Shown piece by piece: positions 1 to 8,852 of a stretch of 64,000 nucleotides of DNA. The DNA is from CAYTEO01 sp964436825 (GTDB lineage Bacteria; Krumholzibacteriota; Krumholzibacteriia; LZORAL124-64-63): positions 20,616-84,615 of the forward strand of contig CAYTEO010000005.1 of NCBI GenBank assembly GCA_964436825.1, read 5' to 3'. The stretch's first letter is position 1, and each line of letters opens with the position of its first letter. A program made the translations under genes and the position numbers. The notes beneath the pieces were generated by a model, which was given only the letters and a program-made list of their open reading frames with translations, had not been told where the DNA came from and searched no databases.

Positions 1-277
1 TCACGTGCGTCGCGCCCGCCTCGCGGAGCATCGCGGCGGCCACCTCGCCCGTGAAGGCGCCCGTGGCGGCGGCGGCGCAGTTCTGCCCCCCCACCAGCAG
101 CGGCGTCCCCCGGACGGCCTCGGCCACGGCGGGGATCGTCACGCAGGGCGGGCAGACCAGCACGTCGCCGGCCAGGGGCATTTCGGCCACGCCCGCGGCC
201 ACGACCCGGGCCAGCGCGGTGCCCGCCGCCGGCCCCAGGTGCAGCTTCCAGTTCCCGGCCACCATGTAGCGTCGCAT
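1..277 (-). CDS. tpiA: Triosephosphate isomerase, N-terminal part (runs off the window)
   Basis: Interconverts dihydroxyacetone phosphate and glyceraldehyde 3-phosphate in glycolysis. The reading frame starts at ATG 277 with MRRYMVAGNWKLH, in which the Asn and Lys of the GNWK motif are the conserved substrate-binding residues. It continues through a CPPCVTIP segment and VGGQNCAAAATGAFTGEV, the loop of the GAQN..GAFTGE region of the family. Only about 92 residues of an expected 250 lie in the window, so the active-site His and Glu are not visible. An 86-base gap holding two GC-rich inverted repeats separates it from the upstream peptidase gene on the same strand. Identification is firm; completeness cannot be judged. 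Confidence 0.93.
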   Translation of the reverse strand, partial: MRRYMVAGNWKLHLGPAAGTALARVVAAGVAEMPLAGDVLVCPPCVTIPAVAEAVRGTPLLVGGQNCAAAATGAFTGEVAAAMLREAGATHV

Positions 278-295
278 CGGGTTCTCCTCGGTTCC

Positions 296-316
296 GGCGA
301 CCGGGAACCGGTCGCC
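296..316 (-). terminator. GC-rich hairpin between the Zn-peptidase gene and tpiA
   Basis: A 9-bp perfect stem (GGCGACCGG / CCGGTCGCC) with a GAA loop. A second, loopless 9+9 inverted repeat made of GCC units sits at 337-354. Neither is followed by a T-run on the minus strand, so this may be a weak or Rho-assisted terminator, or an RNA structure in the tpiA leader. Confidence 0.35.
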
Positions 317-363
317 GTGGTTGCGGTCGGAGCACGCCGCCGCCGCGGCGGCGGTCCGGCGGC

Positions 364-1041
364 TCAGCGCCGGTCGCGCAGGATCAGCAGCCGCACCAGC
401 TGCGCCACGGCCATCAGGGCGGCGGCCACGTAGGTGAGGGCCGCGGCGTCCAGGACCTCCTTGACCTCCCGCTGCTCGCCGGGAGTGACGATCCCGTGGC
501 GGGACAGCAGGGCGACGGCCCGGCGGCTGGCATCGAACTCCACCGGGAGGGTCACCACGGTGAAGACGGCCGCCACCAGGTAGGCCAGGATCCCGATGTC
601 CATCAGGGCCGGCAGGCGGAACAGGAAGCCCAGGAAGAACAGCGGGAAGGCCAGGTTCGTCCCGAAGCTGGCCAACGGCCAGATGGCCTGTCGCATCTGC
701 AGCGGCGCATAGCCGACGGCGTGCTGCAGGGCGTGCCCCGCCTCGTGGCAGGCCACCCCCACCGCGGCCACGCTGCTGCCGGCCCAGTTGGCCTCGCTCA
801 GGCGCAGGGTCCGGGTCCGCGGATCGTAGTGGTCGGTCAGCTCGCCGCCGATCGGCTCGATCCCCACGTGCGACAGGCCCGCCGCGTCCAGCAGGCGCCG
901 GGCCGCCTCGGCGCCGGTCATCCCCCGGGCCGTCGGCACGCGCAGGTAACGCGTGTAGGTCGTCCGCACCCGGTTCTGGGCGACCATGGCGAAGACCAGG
1001 ACCGGCACCAGCAGCAGGAATGTCCAGTCCCAGAAGAACAT
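364..1041 (-). CDS. YugP-family neutral zinc metallopeptidase, membrane-bound
   Basis: A 225-residue membrane protein of the Zn_peptidase_2 (YugP) family. The zinc-binding HExxH appears as HEAGHALQH around residue 98, directly after a VAAVGVACHEAG helix. Hydrophobic segments lie at the N-terminus (about residues 5-20), at about 120-165 (two helices) and at about 200-218. The conserved FDASRRA segment around residue 170 is typical of the family and probably supplies a further ligand or substrate contact. Substrates of this family are not well established. It starts 3 bases after the purine nucleoside phosphorylase stop and is the last gene of the long minus-strand operon. Its presence with purine-salvage genes looks incidental. 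Confidence 0.85.
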   Translation of the reverse strand: MFFWDWTFLLLVPVLVFAMVAQNRVRTTYTRYLRVPTARGMTGAEAARRLLDAAGLSHVGIEPIGGELTDHYDPRTRTLRLSEANWAGSSVAAVGVACHEAGHALQHAVGYAPLQMRQAIWPLASFGTNLAFPLFFLGFLFRLPALMDIGILAYLVAAVFTVVTLPVEFDASRRAVALLSRHGIVTPGEQREVKEVLDAAALTYVAAALMAVAQLVRLLILRDRR

Positions 1042-1044
1042 GAC

Positions 1045-1917
1045 TCAGCTCTCCTTACCGGTGTCCAGGACGCCGGCCACGGCCGGCAAGAGGGCCTCCA
1101 GCAGGCGCGTGAACCGTTCCCGCACCCGCTGACCGACCTCAACGACGTCCTGGTGGGAAAGTTCCGGCTGCCCCACCTCCCGCGACGGGTTGGTGATGCA
1201 GGAGATGCCGACCAGGCGCACACCCAGCGCCGCCAGCAGGGACGCCTCCGGGGCGGTCGACATGCCGACGGCATCGCAACCGATCCGGCGCAGCATCCCG
1301 ATCTCGGCCCGGGTCTCGTAGGCCGGGCCCCACATGCTGGCGTAGACCCCCTCGTGGAGGGGGATCCCCGCGCCGGCGGCCGCCTCGCGGACGATCCTGG
1401 CCAGCTGTTCGTCCCACGGCGACGTCGCGCGCGCCGCGCGGGTCACGGGCGGCGGCGCCAGCAGGCCCCGCAGCGGGTCCCGCAGGTGCAGGTCGACGTG
1501 GTCGCGGACGAGCATCAGGTCGCCGGGACGGTAGAAGCGGTTCAGGCCCCCGGCGGCGTTGGTGACGACGACGGCCTCGACGCCCAGGCCCGCCAGGACC
1601 GCCGCCGGGTGGAGCAGGATCCGCGGCGGCAGCCCCTCGTAGGGGTGGAGCCGCCCCTGCAGCACGACGACCGGCACGCCGCCCGCCCGGCCGGCCACCA
1701 GCCGCCCCTTGTGCTCGGCCACCGAGGTGCGGACGAAGCCGGGGATCTCGCCGTAGGGAAAGGCGGCGGCGTCCTCCAGCCCGTCGGCGACGTTGCCCAG
1801 GCCGCTGCCCAGGATCAGCCCGATCCGGCCGCGGCAACCCCGCTCCCCGAGCCAGGCCACGGCGGCGGCCACGTCGTCGCGCCACGTGTCGGTCAGTCGG
1901 GACAGCCTCTCGTTCAT
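1045..1917 (-). CDS. punA: Purine nucleoside phosphorylase (trimeric, 6-oxopurine type)
   Basis: Cytosolic phosphorolysis of (deoxy)inosine and (deoxy)guanosine to base plus (deoxy)ribose 1-phosphate. The protein is 290 residues, normal for the low-molecular-mass trimeric family. Visible motifs are the phosphate-binding LILGSGLGN (about 35-43), RLHPYEG, TNAAGGLN, the base-site Glu in YETRAEI, and VGMSTAPEA. The Asn in SCITNPSREV marks 6-oxopurine specificity in this family. Its ATG overlaps the TGA of the upstream adenosine deaminase gene by four bases, so translation is probably coupled. Together with the deoxynucleoside kinase and deaminase upstream it forms a purine (deoxy)nucleoside salvage set. 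Confidence 0.93.
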   Translation of the reverse strand: MNERLSRLTDTWRDDVAAAVAWLGERGCRGRIGLILGSGLGNVADGLEDAAAFPYGEIPGFVRTSVAEHKGRLVAGRAGGVPVVVLQGRLHPYEGLPPRILLHPAAVLAGLGVEAVVVTNAAGGLNRFYRPGDLMLVRDHVDLHLRDPLRGLLAPPPVTRAARATSPWDEQLARIVREAAAGAGIPLHEGVYASMWGPAYETRAEIGMLRRIGCDAVGMSTAPEASLLAALGVRLVGISCITNPSREVGQPELSHQDVVEVGQRVRERFTRLLEALLPAVAGVLDTGKES

Positions 1918-3017
1918 ACGATCTCCAGCTCGTCCAGTCCGTACTTGTCCCGCAGCGAGTGGAACGTCTCGACGACCTCGCCGATCAGCCTCGATTTGAC
2001 CTGCTGCGGCAGGAACGCGCTCTTGAAACCGTTCAGCAGGAGGGTCTCCGTCTCCAGGAGGTTCAGGTCGAAGGTGTCGACGGCCAGCCGCAGCTCGCGC
2101 AGCAGGTTCGTGCGGGCGAACAGCCGGTTGTCGCTGTTGAGCGTCACCCGCAGCCCCTGGTCAAGGTACTCCCGCAGGGGATGTTCCCCCAGCGACGGGA
2201 CGACGCCGGTCAGGGCGTTGCTGCTCAGGCACATCTCCAGGGGGATGCGCCGGTCGTTGACCCAGGCCAGCAGGTCGGGATCCTCGTGCAGGCGCGTCCC
2301 GTGGCCGATGCGATTGGCACCGCAGTAGTGGAGCGCCTGGTGGATCGACTCGGGACCGAACCCCTCGCCCGCGTGGATCGTCGAGTTGAGGTTGTGGTTC
2401 ATGATGTAGTAGAACGCCTCGCGATGCCGCTTGGCAGGGTAGTCCTTCTCCGTCCCGGCCAGGTCGAAGGCGACGACGCCGCGGCCCTTCCAGTTCACCG
2501 CCAGCTTCGCCAGCTCGAGCGACGCCCCGGGTTCGATCGTCCGGATCCCGGTGATGATGATCCCGGTGCGGATCCCGGTCGTCTCCTCGGCCTCCCGCAG
2601 CCCCTCCCGCACGGCGGCGACGGTCTCGTCGGGAGTCATCCCGCCGGCCAGATGGCGCAGGGGGCAGAAGCGGACCTCCAGGTACCAGCAGCCGTCGGCG
2701 GCGGCGTCCTCGGCCAGTTCCCGGGCGATCCGCCGCAGCTGCGCGGGGGTCTGCATGACCCTGGTGGTGTGCTCGAAGAAGCCGACGAAGTGCTGCTGGC
2801 AGCTCTGCGGGTCGACGGGGAAGTAGCGCGAGAGGGTGGCCACGGGACTGTCGGGGATCTCCATCCCCTCCTCGCGGGCCAGTTCCCGGAAGGTCTCCAC
2901 CCGCAGCGAACCGTCCAGGTGGCACAGCAGGTCGGTCTTGGGCAGGACGCGGAGGATCTCGTCGGGGATGCGGCGTCCCCGCAGCAGGTCGCTGCGTCGG
3001 TAGTCACCCTGGTTCAT
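1914..3017 (-). CDS. Adenosine deaminase-like hydrolase with altered metal-site residues
   Basis: Belongs to the metal-dependent adenosine/AMP deaminase family (367 residues). The beta-barrel signature KTDLLCHLDGSLR is near residue 26; TIHAGEGFG (His and catalytic Glu) and NRIGHGTRL (His) follow; TLNSDNRL carries the late Asp. Two departures are visible. The usual HxH of LHxHLDG reads LLCH, so the first zinc-ligand His is Leu (codon CTG). The usual Asp-Asp pair is Asp-Asn, a change I recall from some actinobacterial homologues. The ATG at 3017 is chosen because it follows GGAGGTGCGAC and overlaps the kinase TGA by four bases. The neighbours support adenosine or deoxyadenosine deamination, but a changed activity is possible. 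Confidence 0.85.
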   Translation of the reverse strand: MNQGDYRRSDLLRGRRIPDEILRVLPKTDLLCHLDGSLRVETFRELAREEGMEIPDSPVATLSRYFPVDPQSCQQHFVGFFEHTTRVMQTPAQLRRIARELAEDAAADGCWYLEVRFCPLRHLAGGMTPDETVAAVREGLREAEETTGIRTGIIITGIRTIEPGASLELAKLAVNWKGRGVVAFDLAGTEKDYPAKRHREAFYYIMNHNLNSTIHAGEGFGPESIHQALHYCGANRIGHGTRLHEDPDLLAWVNDRRIPLEMCLSSNALTGVVPSLGEHPLREYLDQGLRVTLNSDNRLFARTNLLRELRLAVDTFDLNLLETETLLLNGFKSAFLPQQVKSRLIGEVVETFHSLRDKYGLDELEIV

Positions 3018-3709
3018 GTCGCACCTCCGGCCGCCGCCCGCTCCGTCTTCTGCCGGTGATGGTGGCGGATGAGATCGAGGAGCTCGCCGAAGACCTCCGG
3101 CCGGCGCAGGTCCACCTTCTCGGTATCGACGACGTGGACCGGGCAGATGGAGGTGGCGCGGGGAATCCACTCCTCGTACGCCTCGTGCAGGTCGACGATG
3201 AAATCGCGGGGGATCGACTTCTCGCAGTCCCGTCCCCGGGCGGCGATGCGGGCCAGTGCCGTGTCCGGCTCGCAGCGCAGGTAGAGGATCAGGTCGGGTG
3301 GCCGCAGGAAGGAGACCATGTTGCGGAAGACCTCGCGGTAGTTCTCGTAGTCGCGGGTGTCCATGGCCCCCCGCCGGTGCAGGACGGGCGCGAAGATCTC
3401 CACGTCCTCGTAGATGGTCCGGTCCTGGACGGCCGACCGCCCGTGCTGGATGATGTCCTTCTGTACCTCGAACCGCTTGCTCAGGAAGTAGATCTGGAGG
3501 TGGAAGGCCCACCGGGGCATGTCGCGGTAGTAGTCCTCGAGGTAGGGATTGTCGTCCACGGGCTCGTAGTAGGTGGGCCAGTCCAGGGCCTCGCCCACCT
3601 GGCGGCACAAGGTCGACTTCCCCACCCCGATGTTGCCGGAGATGGACAGGTAGAACGGTACCTCGACCGTACCGGACCGGGCGCGATCGGTCATGGCTGG
3701 TGCCTCCAT
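3014..3709 (-). CDS. Deoxynucleoside kinase (deoxyadenosine/deoxyguanosine kinase family)
   Basis: Phosphorylates purine deoxynucleosides using ATP as the first salvage step. The P-loop SGNIGVGKST lies at about residues 24-33. The catalytic DRTIYED (DRSxYED in relatives) is near 97, and a basic LID-like segment ARIAARGRDCEKSIP near 165 matches the RGRxxE lid of the dNK/TK2 family. Length (231) fits. Two in-frame ATGs exist at 3709 and 3694. A 27-base gap separates it from the preceding lipoprotein gene, and its TGA overlaps the next ATG, so kinase, deaminase and phosphorylase form a translationally coupled trio. The specificity (dA/dG rather than dC) is inferred from the neighbours. Confidence 0.9.
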   Translation of the reverse strand: MEAPAMTDRARSGTVEVPFYLSISGNIGVGKSTLCRQVGEALDWPTYYEPVDDNPYLEDYYRDMPRWAFHLQIYFLSKRFEVQKDIIQHGRSAVQDRTIYEDVEIFAPVLHRRGAMDTRDYENYREVFRNMVSFLRPPDLILYLRCEPDTALARIAARGRDCEKSIPRDFIVDLHEAYEEWIPRATSICPVHVVDTEKVDLRRPEVFGELLDLIRHHHRQKTERAAAGGAT

Positions 3710-3736
3710 CCGCCGCGGGCCGCACGTTCCGCGGGA

Positions 3737-4900
3737 CTAGCTGGGCGGCGGCGGCGGTTCCTGGTTGACGTAGGCGTAGTGCTCGGCGGAGATGAACTTC
3801 CGCACGGTGCCGTCCTCGTCGCTGATCAGGAAAATATAGGCACCGTAATTGACTTTTTCACTGCTTATTCTCTGATCGACGACCCCCAGGGAGACGGGCC
3901 GGGGCGTCTTGACCGGATCGCCGAACAGGAAGACGTAGTCGCCCCGCGGTCCGAAGACCTGGATCCGGCCGTTGCCGGTGTCGGCCACGTAGATACGGCC
4001 CTGGCCGTCCACCTTGACGTCCTGGGGCGCGGTGAACTCCCCCTCGGCGTCGCTGGGACCACCGCTCCACTGCTCGCCGCACTCGCGGGCGTCGCCCAGT
4101 ACGAAGTCGGCCTCGGTGGGCGGGTTGCAGGTCTCCTGGTCGAAGATGACGGCCGTGCCGCGCCACGGTCCCACCGGCCAGTCGGGATCGGTGTCCTCCA
4201 GGTCCGGCGTGGGATCGAACCTGATGACCCAGTTGCGCAGCGAGTCGGCCTCGCAGACGAGCAGCCGCTGCTCCCCGTCCACGGCCATCCCCGCGGGGAC
4301 GTGGACGAAGCGGACCGACAGGCCGTCCCGCCGGCAGAGGACCCCCATGGGCGCCGCCGTCCCGTCCTCGTACCAGGCGTAGCGATGGATGACCCCCGAG
4401 TCGGGCGCCGCCAGGTAGAGGAACGTCCGGGCGCCCGGGGCGGTCTCGTCCACCCCGGTGCGGCAGACCGCCAGGCGGGTGATGCCCTGCAGCTGCGGCA
4501 GCTCGGCCCGGGCGACAGGGGTCAGGTCGCTGGAGGTGTATGCGTTGATCGCGCGGGCCCCCTCCTCCCAGACGAAGATCAGCTCGGCGTCGTCGTCGGG
4601 GGACAGGGCCGTGGGGTCCTCCAGCCCCTCGACCTGCTCCAGCAGATCGTAGTTGAGGTTGCGCTTCGAGAGTCTCCCCTCGGCGTCGACGACATAGAGC
4701 AGGTTGTTGGCCACGACGATCCGCCGGGCGCCCGGGTCGTCGTACGTCCCGTAGGCGATGTAGGCATCGACGGAGAAGAGCCCCTCGGCGTGGGGCATGG
4801 CGATCTTCTCGCCGCAGCCGCCCGTGGCCAGCAGGGCGACCGCCGCCGCGGCCAGCAGGAACAGGCCGCCGAGGGTGCCGCGTACGACGCGATGGCTCAT
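3737..4900 (-). CDS. Secreted lipoprotein with NHL-type beta-propeller repeats
   Basis: The start at ATG 4900 gives MSHRVVRG followed by a hydrophobic stretch and a lipobox-like LATGGC, so the mature protein should begin at Cys about 27 and be membrane-anchored. The rest (387 residues in all) is beta-rich, with repeated strands such as NNLLYVVDAEGRLSKR and a clear NHL repeat near the C-terminus (PQDVKVDGQGRIYVADTGNG, then RIQVFGPRGDYV). It ends in a proline tail. It overlaps the PorV-like gene stop by four bases. No catalytic motif is visible. The neighbours suggest a periplasmic or surface partner of the outer-membrane set, but the function is unknown. Confidence 0.75.
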   Translation of the reverse strand: MSHRVVRGTLGGLFLLAAAAVALLATGGCGEKIAMPHAEGLFSVDAYIAYGTYDDPGARRIVVANNLLYVVDAEGRLSKRNLNYDLLEQVEGLEDPTALSPDDDAELIFVWEEGARAINAYTSSDLTPVARAELPQLQGITRLAVCRTGVDETAPGARTFLYLAAPDSGVIHRYAWYEDGTAAPMGVLCRRDGLSVRFVHVPAGMAVDGEQRLLVCEADSLRNWVIRFDPTPDLEDTDPDWPVGPWRGTAVIFDQETCNPPTEADFVLGDARECGEQWSGGPSDAEGEFTAPQDVKVDGQGRIYVADTGNGRIQVFGPRGDYVFLFGDPVKTPRPVSLGVVDQRISSEKVNYGAYIFLISDEDGTVRKFISAEHYAYVNQEPPPPPS

Positions 4901-5952
4901 CGGACACCTCCCCGCTTCCGCCACAGCGGCGAGAGGTCAAGCGACAGCTGGTGGACGGTACCGAAGTGGCCCATGTCCCGCAGGGCGTAGTCCAGGCGGA
5001 TGTCCCAGCGGTCGCGCGCCAGGCGGACGCCGAAGCCGGCGGCCAGACCACCCTCGTCACGGTTCGTCTCGTAGCCGCCGCGCAGGTCCAGGCGCCGGTC
5101 CAGCTGCAGCTCGGCCCCCAGCCGGAAGCTCTCGCTGAAGTCGGTGGGATGGTGGAAGTCGGCCGTCGTCAGCAGGGCCGTCCGGCCTCCCAGCCGCCAG
5201 GTGTAGGCCACGCCGAACGACCCGGAGGTGGGGGCGGCATAGCTCTGGAACTCGGTGGGCGGGACGTAGCCGGGCCCCAGCTCCGGGGGCGTGCCGCCCG
5301 GTCTGAGATCGGCCCCGATGTTCCGGACGGCGAACCCCACCCGCAGGTCGCCGACGCCGACGAAGTAGAGGATCCCCAGGTCGAACAGGGCGCCCCGGGT
5401 GGTGAACTCGTCCAGATTCTCCTGGAAGTACTTGATGCTCCCGCCGAAGGAGAAGCGGTCGGTCATGGCCCGTGCCAGGGAGAAGCCCAGGACGTACTGG
5501 TTGGCCTCGAAGGTCTGGCCGGTCCCCTCCTGGTACAGCTCGGTCGTGCGCGGGATGTCCCCGGACAGGAGCATCCCGGCGAAGATCCCGTAACCGAAGT
5601 TCTGGCCGTGCCAGTGGTAGGCGGCGTACTCCAGGTCGATGTCGGCGGCGTAGTCGTTGTGGGCGAAGAAGAGGTTGCGCCGACCCGGCGTGCGCATCAG
5701 GCCGGCCGGGTTCCAGAAGGGGGCCGACCCGTCCGTGGCGCAGGCGGTGTAGGCCTGCCCCAGCGCCACCGCGCGGGCGCCGACGGGGACGCGCAGGAAC
5801 TGGGCGCCGGCCGTGCCCACGTTCTCGTCGCCGTACAGGCGCATGATCTCGCCCGCGGCGACGACGACGGGGGCCAGCAACGACACCAGCAGCAGGGCGA
5901 GCACCGCGGCCGCGGCGCCCGGGCGCACCTGCCTGACCGTTCGTGTCACCAT
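4897..5952 (-). CDS. PorV/PorQ-like outer-membrane beta-barrel protein
   Basis: Starting at ATG 5952, the 351-residue product has a signal peptide (hydrophobic core AAAAVLALLLVSLLAPVVVAA, cleavage near AAG-EI). The segment AQFLRVPVGARAVALGQAYT, then SAPFWNPAGLMR, is the hallmark of the PorV/UPF0164 family of FadL-fold barrels associated with type IX secretion. Alternating beta strands fill the rest, with a strand-like C-terminus LSLDLSPLWR. The start overlaps the TonB-receptor stop by seven bases. PorV shuttles type IX substrates in Bacteroidota. Here a protein with a T9SS-like C-terminal domain is encoded four genes upstream, which supports that role, but no core T9SS machinery lies in the window. 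Confidence 0.82.
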   Translation of the reverse strand: MVTRTVRQVRPGAAAAVLALLLVSLLAPVVVAAGEIMRLYGDENVGTAGAQFLRVPVGARAVALGQAYTACATDGSAPFWNPAGLMRTPGRRNLFFAHNDYAADIDLEYAAYHWHGQNFGYGIFAGMLLSGDIPRTTELYQEGTGQTFEANQYVLGFSLARAMTDRFSFGGSIKYFQENLDEFTTRGALFDLGILYFVGVGDLRVGFAVRNIGADLRPGGTPPELGPGYVPPTEFQSYAAPTSGSFGVAYTWRLGGRTALLTTADFHHPTDFSESFRLGAELQLDRRLDLRGGYETNRDEGGLAAGFGVRLARDRWDIRLDYALRDMGHFGTVHQLSLDLSPLWRKRGGVR

Positions 5953-8852
5953 GCGAAGCTCACCCCCATCAGCAGGATCCGCGGGTCCCGTACGTAGCTC
6001 GGGTCGACGACGCCCTTGGCGTACTCCTCGGAATCCGTCGTCAGGGTGGGGCCGCCCTCGCCGTAGAAGTCGGCCCACCTGTCGGTCCACTGCGGGTTGT
6101 AGTCGCCCACCTGGTAGCCGTCGCCGGTCCACGGATTGACCCGGCGGTAGTTCTTGTGGTTGAGGATGTTCCGCCCCTCGAAGAAGAGGGTCAGCTTCTG
6201 CCGGCGACCGAACTTCCAGTACTTGTTCAGGCGGATGTTCAGGCTGCTGGTGGACGGGCCCACCTTGGAGTTGTAGTCGCCGTAGACGTAGTCGCCGGGC
6301 GTGGGGTTCTCCGGATCGCGGTAGTAGCGCGGCGTGTAGCGCTGTCCGGCCTCGGCCCGGAAGAGCAGGTTGACGCTCCAGTTGGGGGGCAGGGTCCAGC
6401 CCAGCAGGGTGGGCCGATCCTTATCGAAGACGGAGAAGTCGAGGTTGATCGACAGCTTCCACGGCTTGTCCCACAGCAGGGGAGTCCGCTTCAGGCCGCC
6501 GATGCTGGCCGTCGGGGAGTAGGCCTCGTCGTAGATGGCCAGCAGGTAGGCCTCGTCGGCGTTGCTGTTGGTCCCGGTGCTGCGGGAGAGCTCGAAGTTG
6601 GCCGAGCCGCTCAGCCAGCGGGTCGTCCGCTTGATGATGCTCAGCTCCAGGCCGATGCTGCGGGCCGAGTCGCCGTTGAAATAGCGGACCGGCTCGATGG
6701 TGACCGTGCCGGTGTCGTTGGGATCGGGCGTCTCCTCGGCGCCGATCTCCACCGGCGAGAGGTGGACGGACTTGGCGTAGCCGTAGATGTCGCGGTTGTA
6801 GAAGGTCAGCCCGACGCTCCAGAGGTTGGGGAACTCGTGCTGGATCCCGGTCTCGTACTCGACGGTGACCTTGGGGTCCAGGTTGGGGTTGCCCAGCAGC
6901 TGGATCTTGGTGGCCGCCGTCGCCTCGAGCTGCGGGTAGACGTAGGCGTAGCGCGGCCACTGGGAGAAGTGGCCGTAGTTGAAGAAGAACTTGTCGTGCT
7001 CGGTCACCGGGAAGCTGATCCCCAGACGCGGCGAGGCGCGCAGCTTCCAGCTGCGGGTCAGGAACTCGACGGTGTCGTCGTAGAACTCCTCGGCCATCTC
7101 GGGGTAGATGAACAGGTAGCGGGAGGGATGGTCCATGACGTACTCGACCTCCCTGCCCGGCGCCCAGGCGTCGAGCCGGATCCCCGCGTTGACCACCATG
7201 CCGCCGTAGTTGATCGTGTCCTGCAGGTAGGCCGCCCCGACGATGGGGTGGACCTTGAACAGGTCCTCCCGGATGCCGAGCTTGCCGGGCGGCGGCGAGC
7301 CGAGGGAAGACTGCAGGTCGATCAGCTGCATCTCGGTGAACGACAGCTCCAGGCCCGTCTTGAACTGGCTCGTGGCACCGGCGATCCAGGAGTAGCTCGT
7401 CTTCAGGTTCCAGGATTCCGCGTAGTGGTCGTGCCAGCGGTCGGCGCTGCCGTGGGCCTGCCCGTCGGGCGCCGGCGGGGCGTCGATTAGCGGGTAGGTC
7501 GTGTAGTCGTCGTTGCCGTTGACGTTGGCGTGCATCCTGGTGAAGCTGCGCCCGCAGCTGAACTCGAAGAACGTCTTCTCGCCGGTGATCCAGCGGTACT
7601 GGATCTGGCTGAGGATGTTCTCGTTGGTGAAGACCAGGAAGTTGTCCAGGTTGTCCATGAACGGCCGCGGGTAGCCCTCCCCCGGCAGGCGGAACCCCTG
7701 GCTGATGGAGAACTGTCGCGTGGCCATGAAGTTCAGCTTGTGCCGGGGATTGATCCGCCAGGTCCACTTGGCCAGCCCGTTCCAGTCGTTCTGCTGCCGC
7801 GGCGAGAGCCAGTGCCAGGTGTAGATGGGCGAGCGCAGCGGCTTGGTGCGCGAGTAGATGGGCAGGTACCCGTCGCGCAGGTCGACCGAGGCGCTCAGCA
7901 GCAGGTACCGCTTGCCCGGCAGCCCCAGCCCCAGCCGGTCCAGCAGGCCGCTGATCGGATCGGGACCGGAGACCGACGCCTTGACGACATCGATGTTCTG
8001 GGCCCGGTCGAAATCGTCCAGGTGGCGCCAGTCGGGCTCGCTGCGCACGTCGACCGTCCCGAAGTGGTCCCGCTTCCAGCTGACCTTCCCCGAGAGGCGG
8101 TCGCTGCCCTCCTTGGTGGAGACGTTGACGACGCCGGAGACGGCCTGGCCGTACTCCGCGTTGAAGCCGCCGGTCAGGACCTCGATCTCGTTGATGATCG
8201 ACGGATCGATCTGGTAGCCGTACCCGCCGCCGGAGAGGGGATCGTTGACCGAGACGCCGTCGACGATGAACTGCGTGTCGTCGGCCCGGCCGCCCCGGAT
8301 GTGGATCTCGTTGTCCTGGAGGGTGACCCCGGGCTGCTGGGAGATCATCTCCACCAGGTTGTCCAGGGGCATCGCCTCCATCTGCTTGGCGGTCAGGCGG
8401 TGCAGCGAACCGGTCCGCTCCACCTCGATCAGCTTCCGCTCGGCCGTGACCTCGATCGTCTCGGTGTAGATGGCCTGGACCTCGAGCTGGAACTCGATGT
8501 CGGCCACCTCGCCGGGACCGACGCTGACCGTCTGCTTGCCGACGGCGTAGGAGATGTACGAGGCCATCACCGTGTACGTCCCCGGCCGCAGGCCGGTCAG
8601 GTAGAAGCGGCCGTCGTCCAGGGCGATGGTCCCGATGCTGGTGCCGGCCAGGTAGACGTTGGTGTAGGGCAGCGGCTGTCCCGTCTCGGCGTCCTTGACG
8701 ACCCCCTTGATCATGGCGGGGACCTTGGTCTCCTGCTGGCGGATATGGGTGACGGCGCCGCTGCGGGGCTGCTGCGCCATTGCCGCGGCCGTGGCCAGGA
8801 GGACCAGCAGGGCCACCGCCAGGACCAACCTCCTGGTGCCGGTTCCGTTCAC
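5946..8852 (-). CDS. TonB-dependent outer-membrane receptor with N-terminal carboxypeptidase-like domain
   Basis: A 968-residue receptor. After a signal peptide (VLAVALLVLLATAAAMAQQ), a carboxypeptidase regulatory-like beta-sandwich (IKGVVKDAETGQPLPYTNVY) spans about residues 40-125. A plug domain follows with MEAMPLDNLVEMISQQPGV, IHIRGGRADDTQFIVDG and VNDPLSGGG, then a long beta-barrel ending in an aromatic C-terminus (LLMGVSFAW). The start is GTG 8852, which overlaps the TGA of the preceding gene as GTGA. No ATG fits the signal peptide. SusC/CarboxypepD-type receptors import large or complex ligands. No SusD is present, so the ligand is unknown. It belongs to the long minus-strand operon. 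Confidence 0.9.
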   Translation of the reverse strand: MNGTGTRRLVLAVALLVLLATAAAMAQQPRSGAVTHIRQQETKVPAMIKGVVKDAETGQPLPYTNVYLAGTSIGTIALDDGRFYLTGLRPGTYTVMASYISYAVGKQTVSVGPGEVADIEFQLEVQAIYTETIEVTAERKLIEVERTGSLHRLTAKQMEAMPLDNLVEMISQQPGVTLQDNEIHIRGGRADDTQFIVDGVSVNDPLSGGGYGYQIDPSIINEIEVLTGGFNAEYGQAVSGVVNVSTKEGSDRLSGKVSWKRDHFGTVDVRSEPDWRHLDDFDRAQNIDVVKASVSGPDPISGLLDRLGLGLPGKRYLLLSASVDLRDGYLPIYSRTKPLRSPIYTWHWLSPRQQNDWNGLAKWTWRINPRHKLNFMATRQFSISQGFRLPGEGYPRPFMDNLDNFLVFTNENILSQIQYRWITGEKTFFEFSCGRSFTRMHANVNGNDDYTTYPLIDAPPAPDGQAHGSADRWHDHYAESWNLKTSYSWIAGATSQFKTGLELSFTEMQLIDLQSSLGSPPPGKLGIREDLFKVHPIVGAAYLQDTINYGGMVVNAGIRLDAWAPGREVEYVMDHPSRYLFIYPEMAEEFYDDTVEFLTRSWKLRASPRLGISFPVTEHDKFFFNYGHFSQWPRYAYVYPQLEATAATKIQLLGNPNLDPKVTVEYETGIQHEFPNLWSVGLTFYNRDIYGYAKSVHLSPVEIGAEETPDPNDTGTVTIEPVRYFNGDSARSIGLELSIIKRTTRWLSGSANFELSRSTGTNSNADEAYLLAIYDEAYSPTASIGGLKRTPLLWDKPWKLSINLDFSVFDKDRPTLLGWTLPPNWSVNLLFRAEAGQRYTPRYYRDPENPTPGDYVYGDYNSKVGPSTSSLNIRLNKYWKFGRRQKLTLFFEGRNILNHKNYRRVNPWTGDGYQVGDYNPQWTDRWADFYGEGGPTLTTDSEEYAKGVVDPSYVRDPRILLMGVSFAW

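Noticed and set aside
3018..3725. N-terminal extension of the adenosine deaminase frame over the kinase gene
   Set aside because: The frame stays open upstream of 3017 by chance; the kinase is in another frame with full motifs, and ATG 3017 has an RBS.
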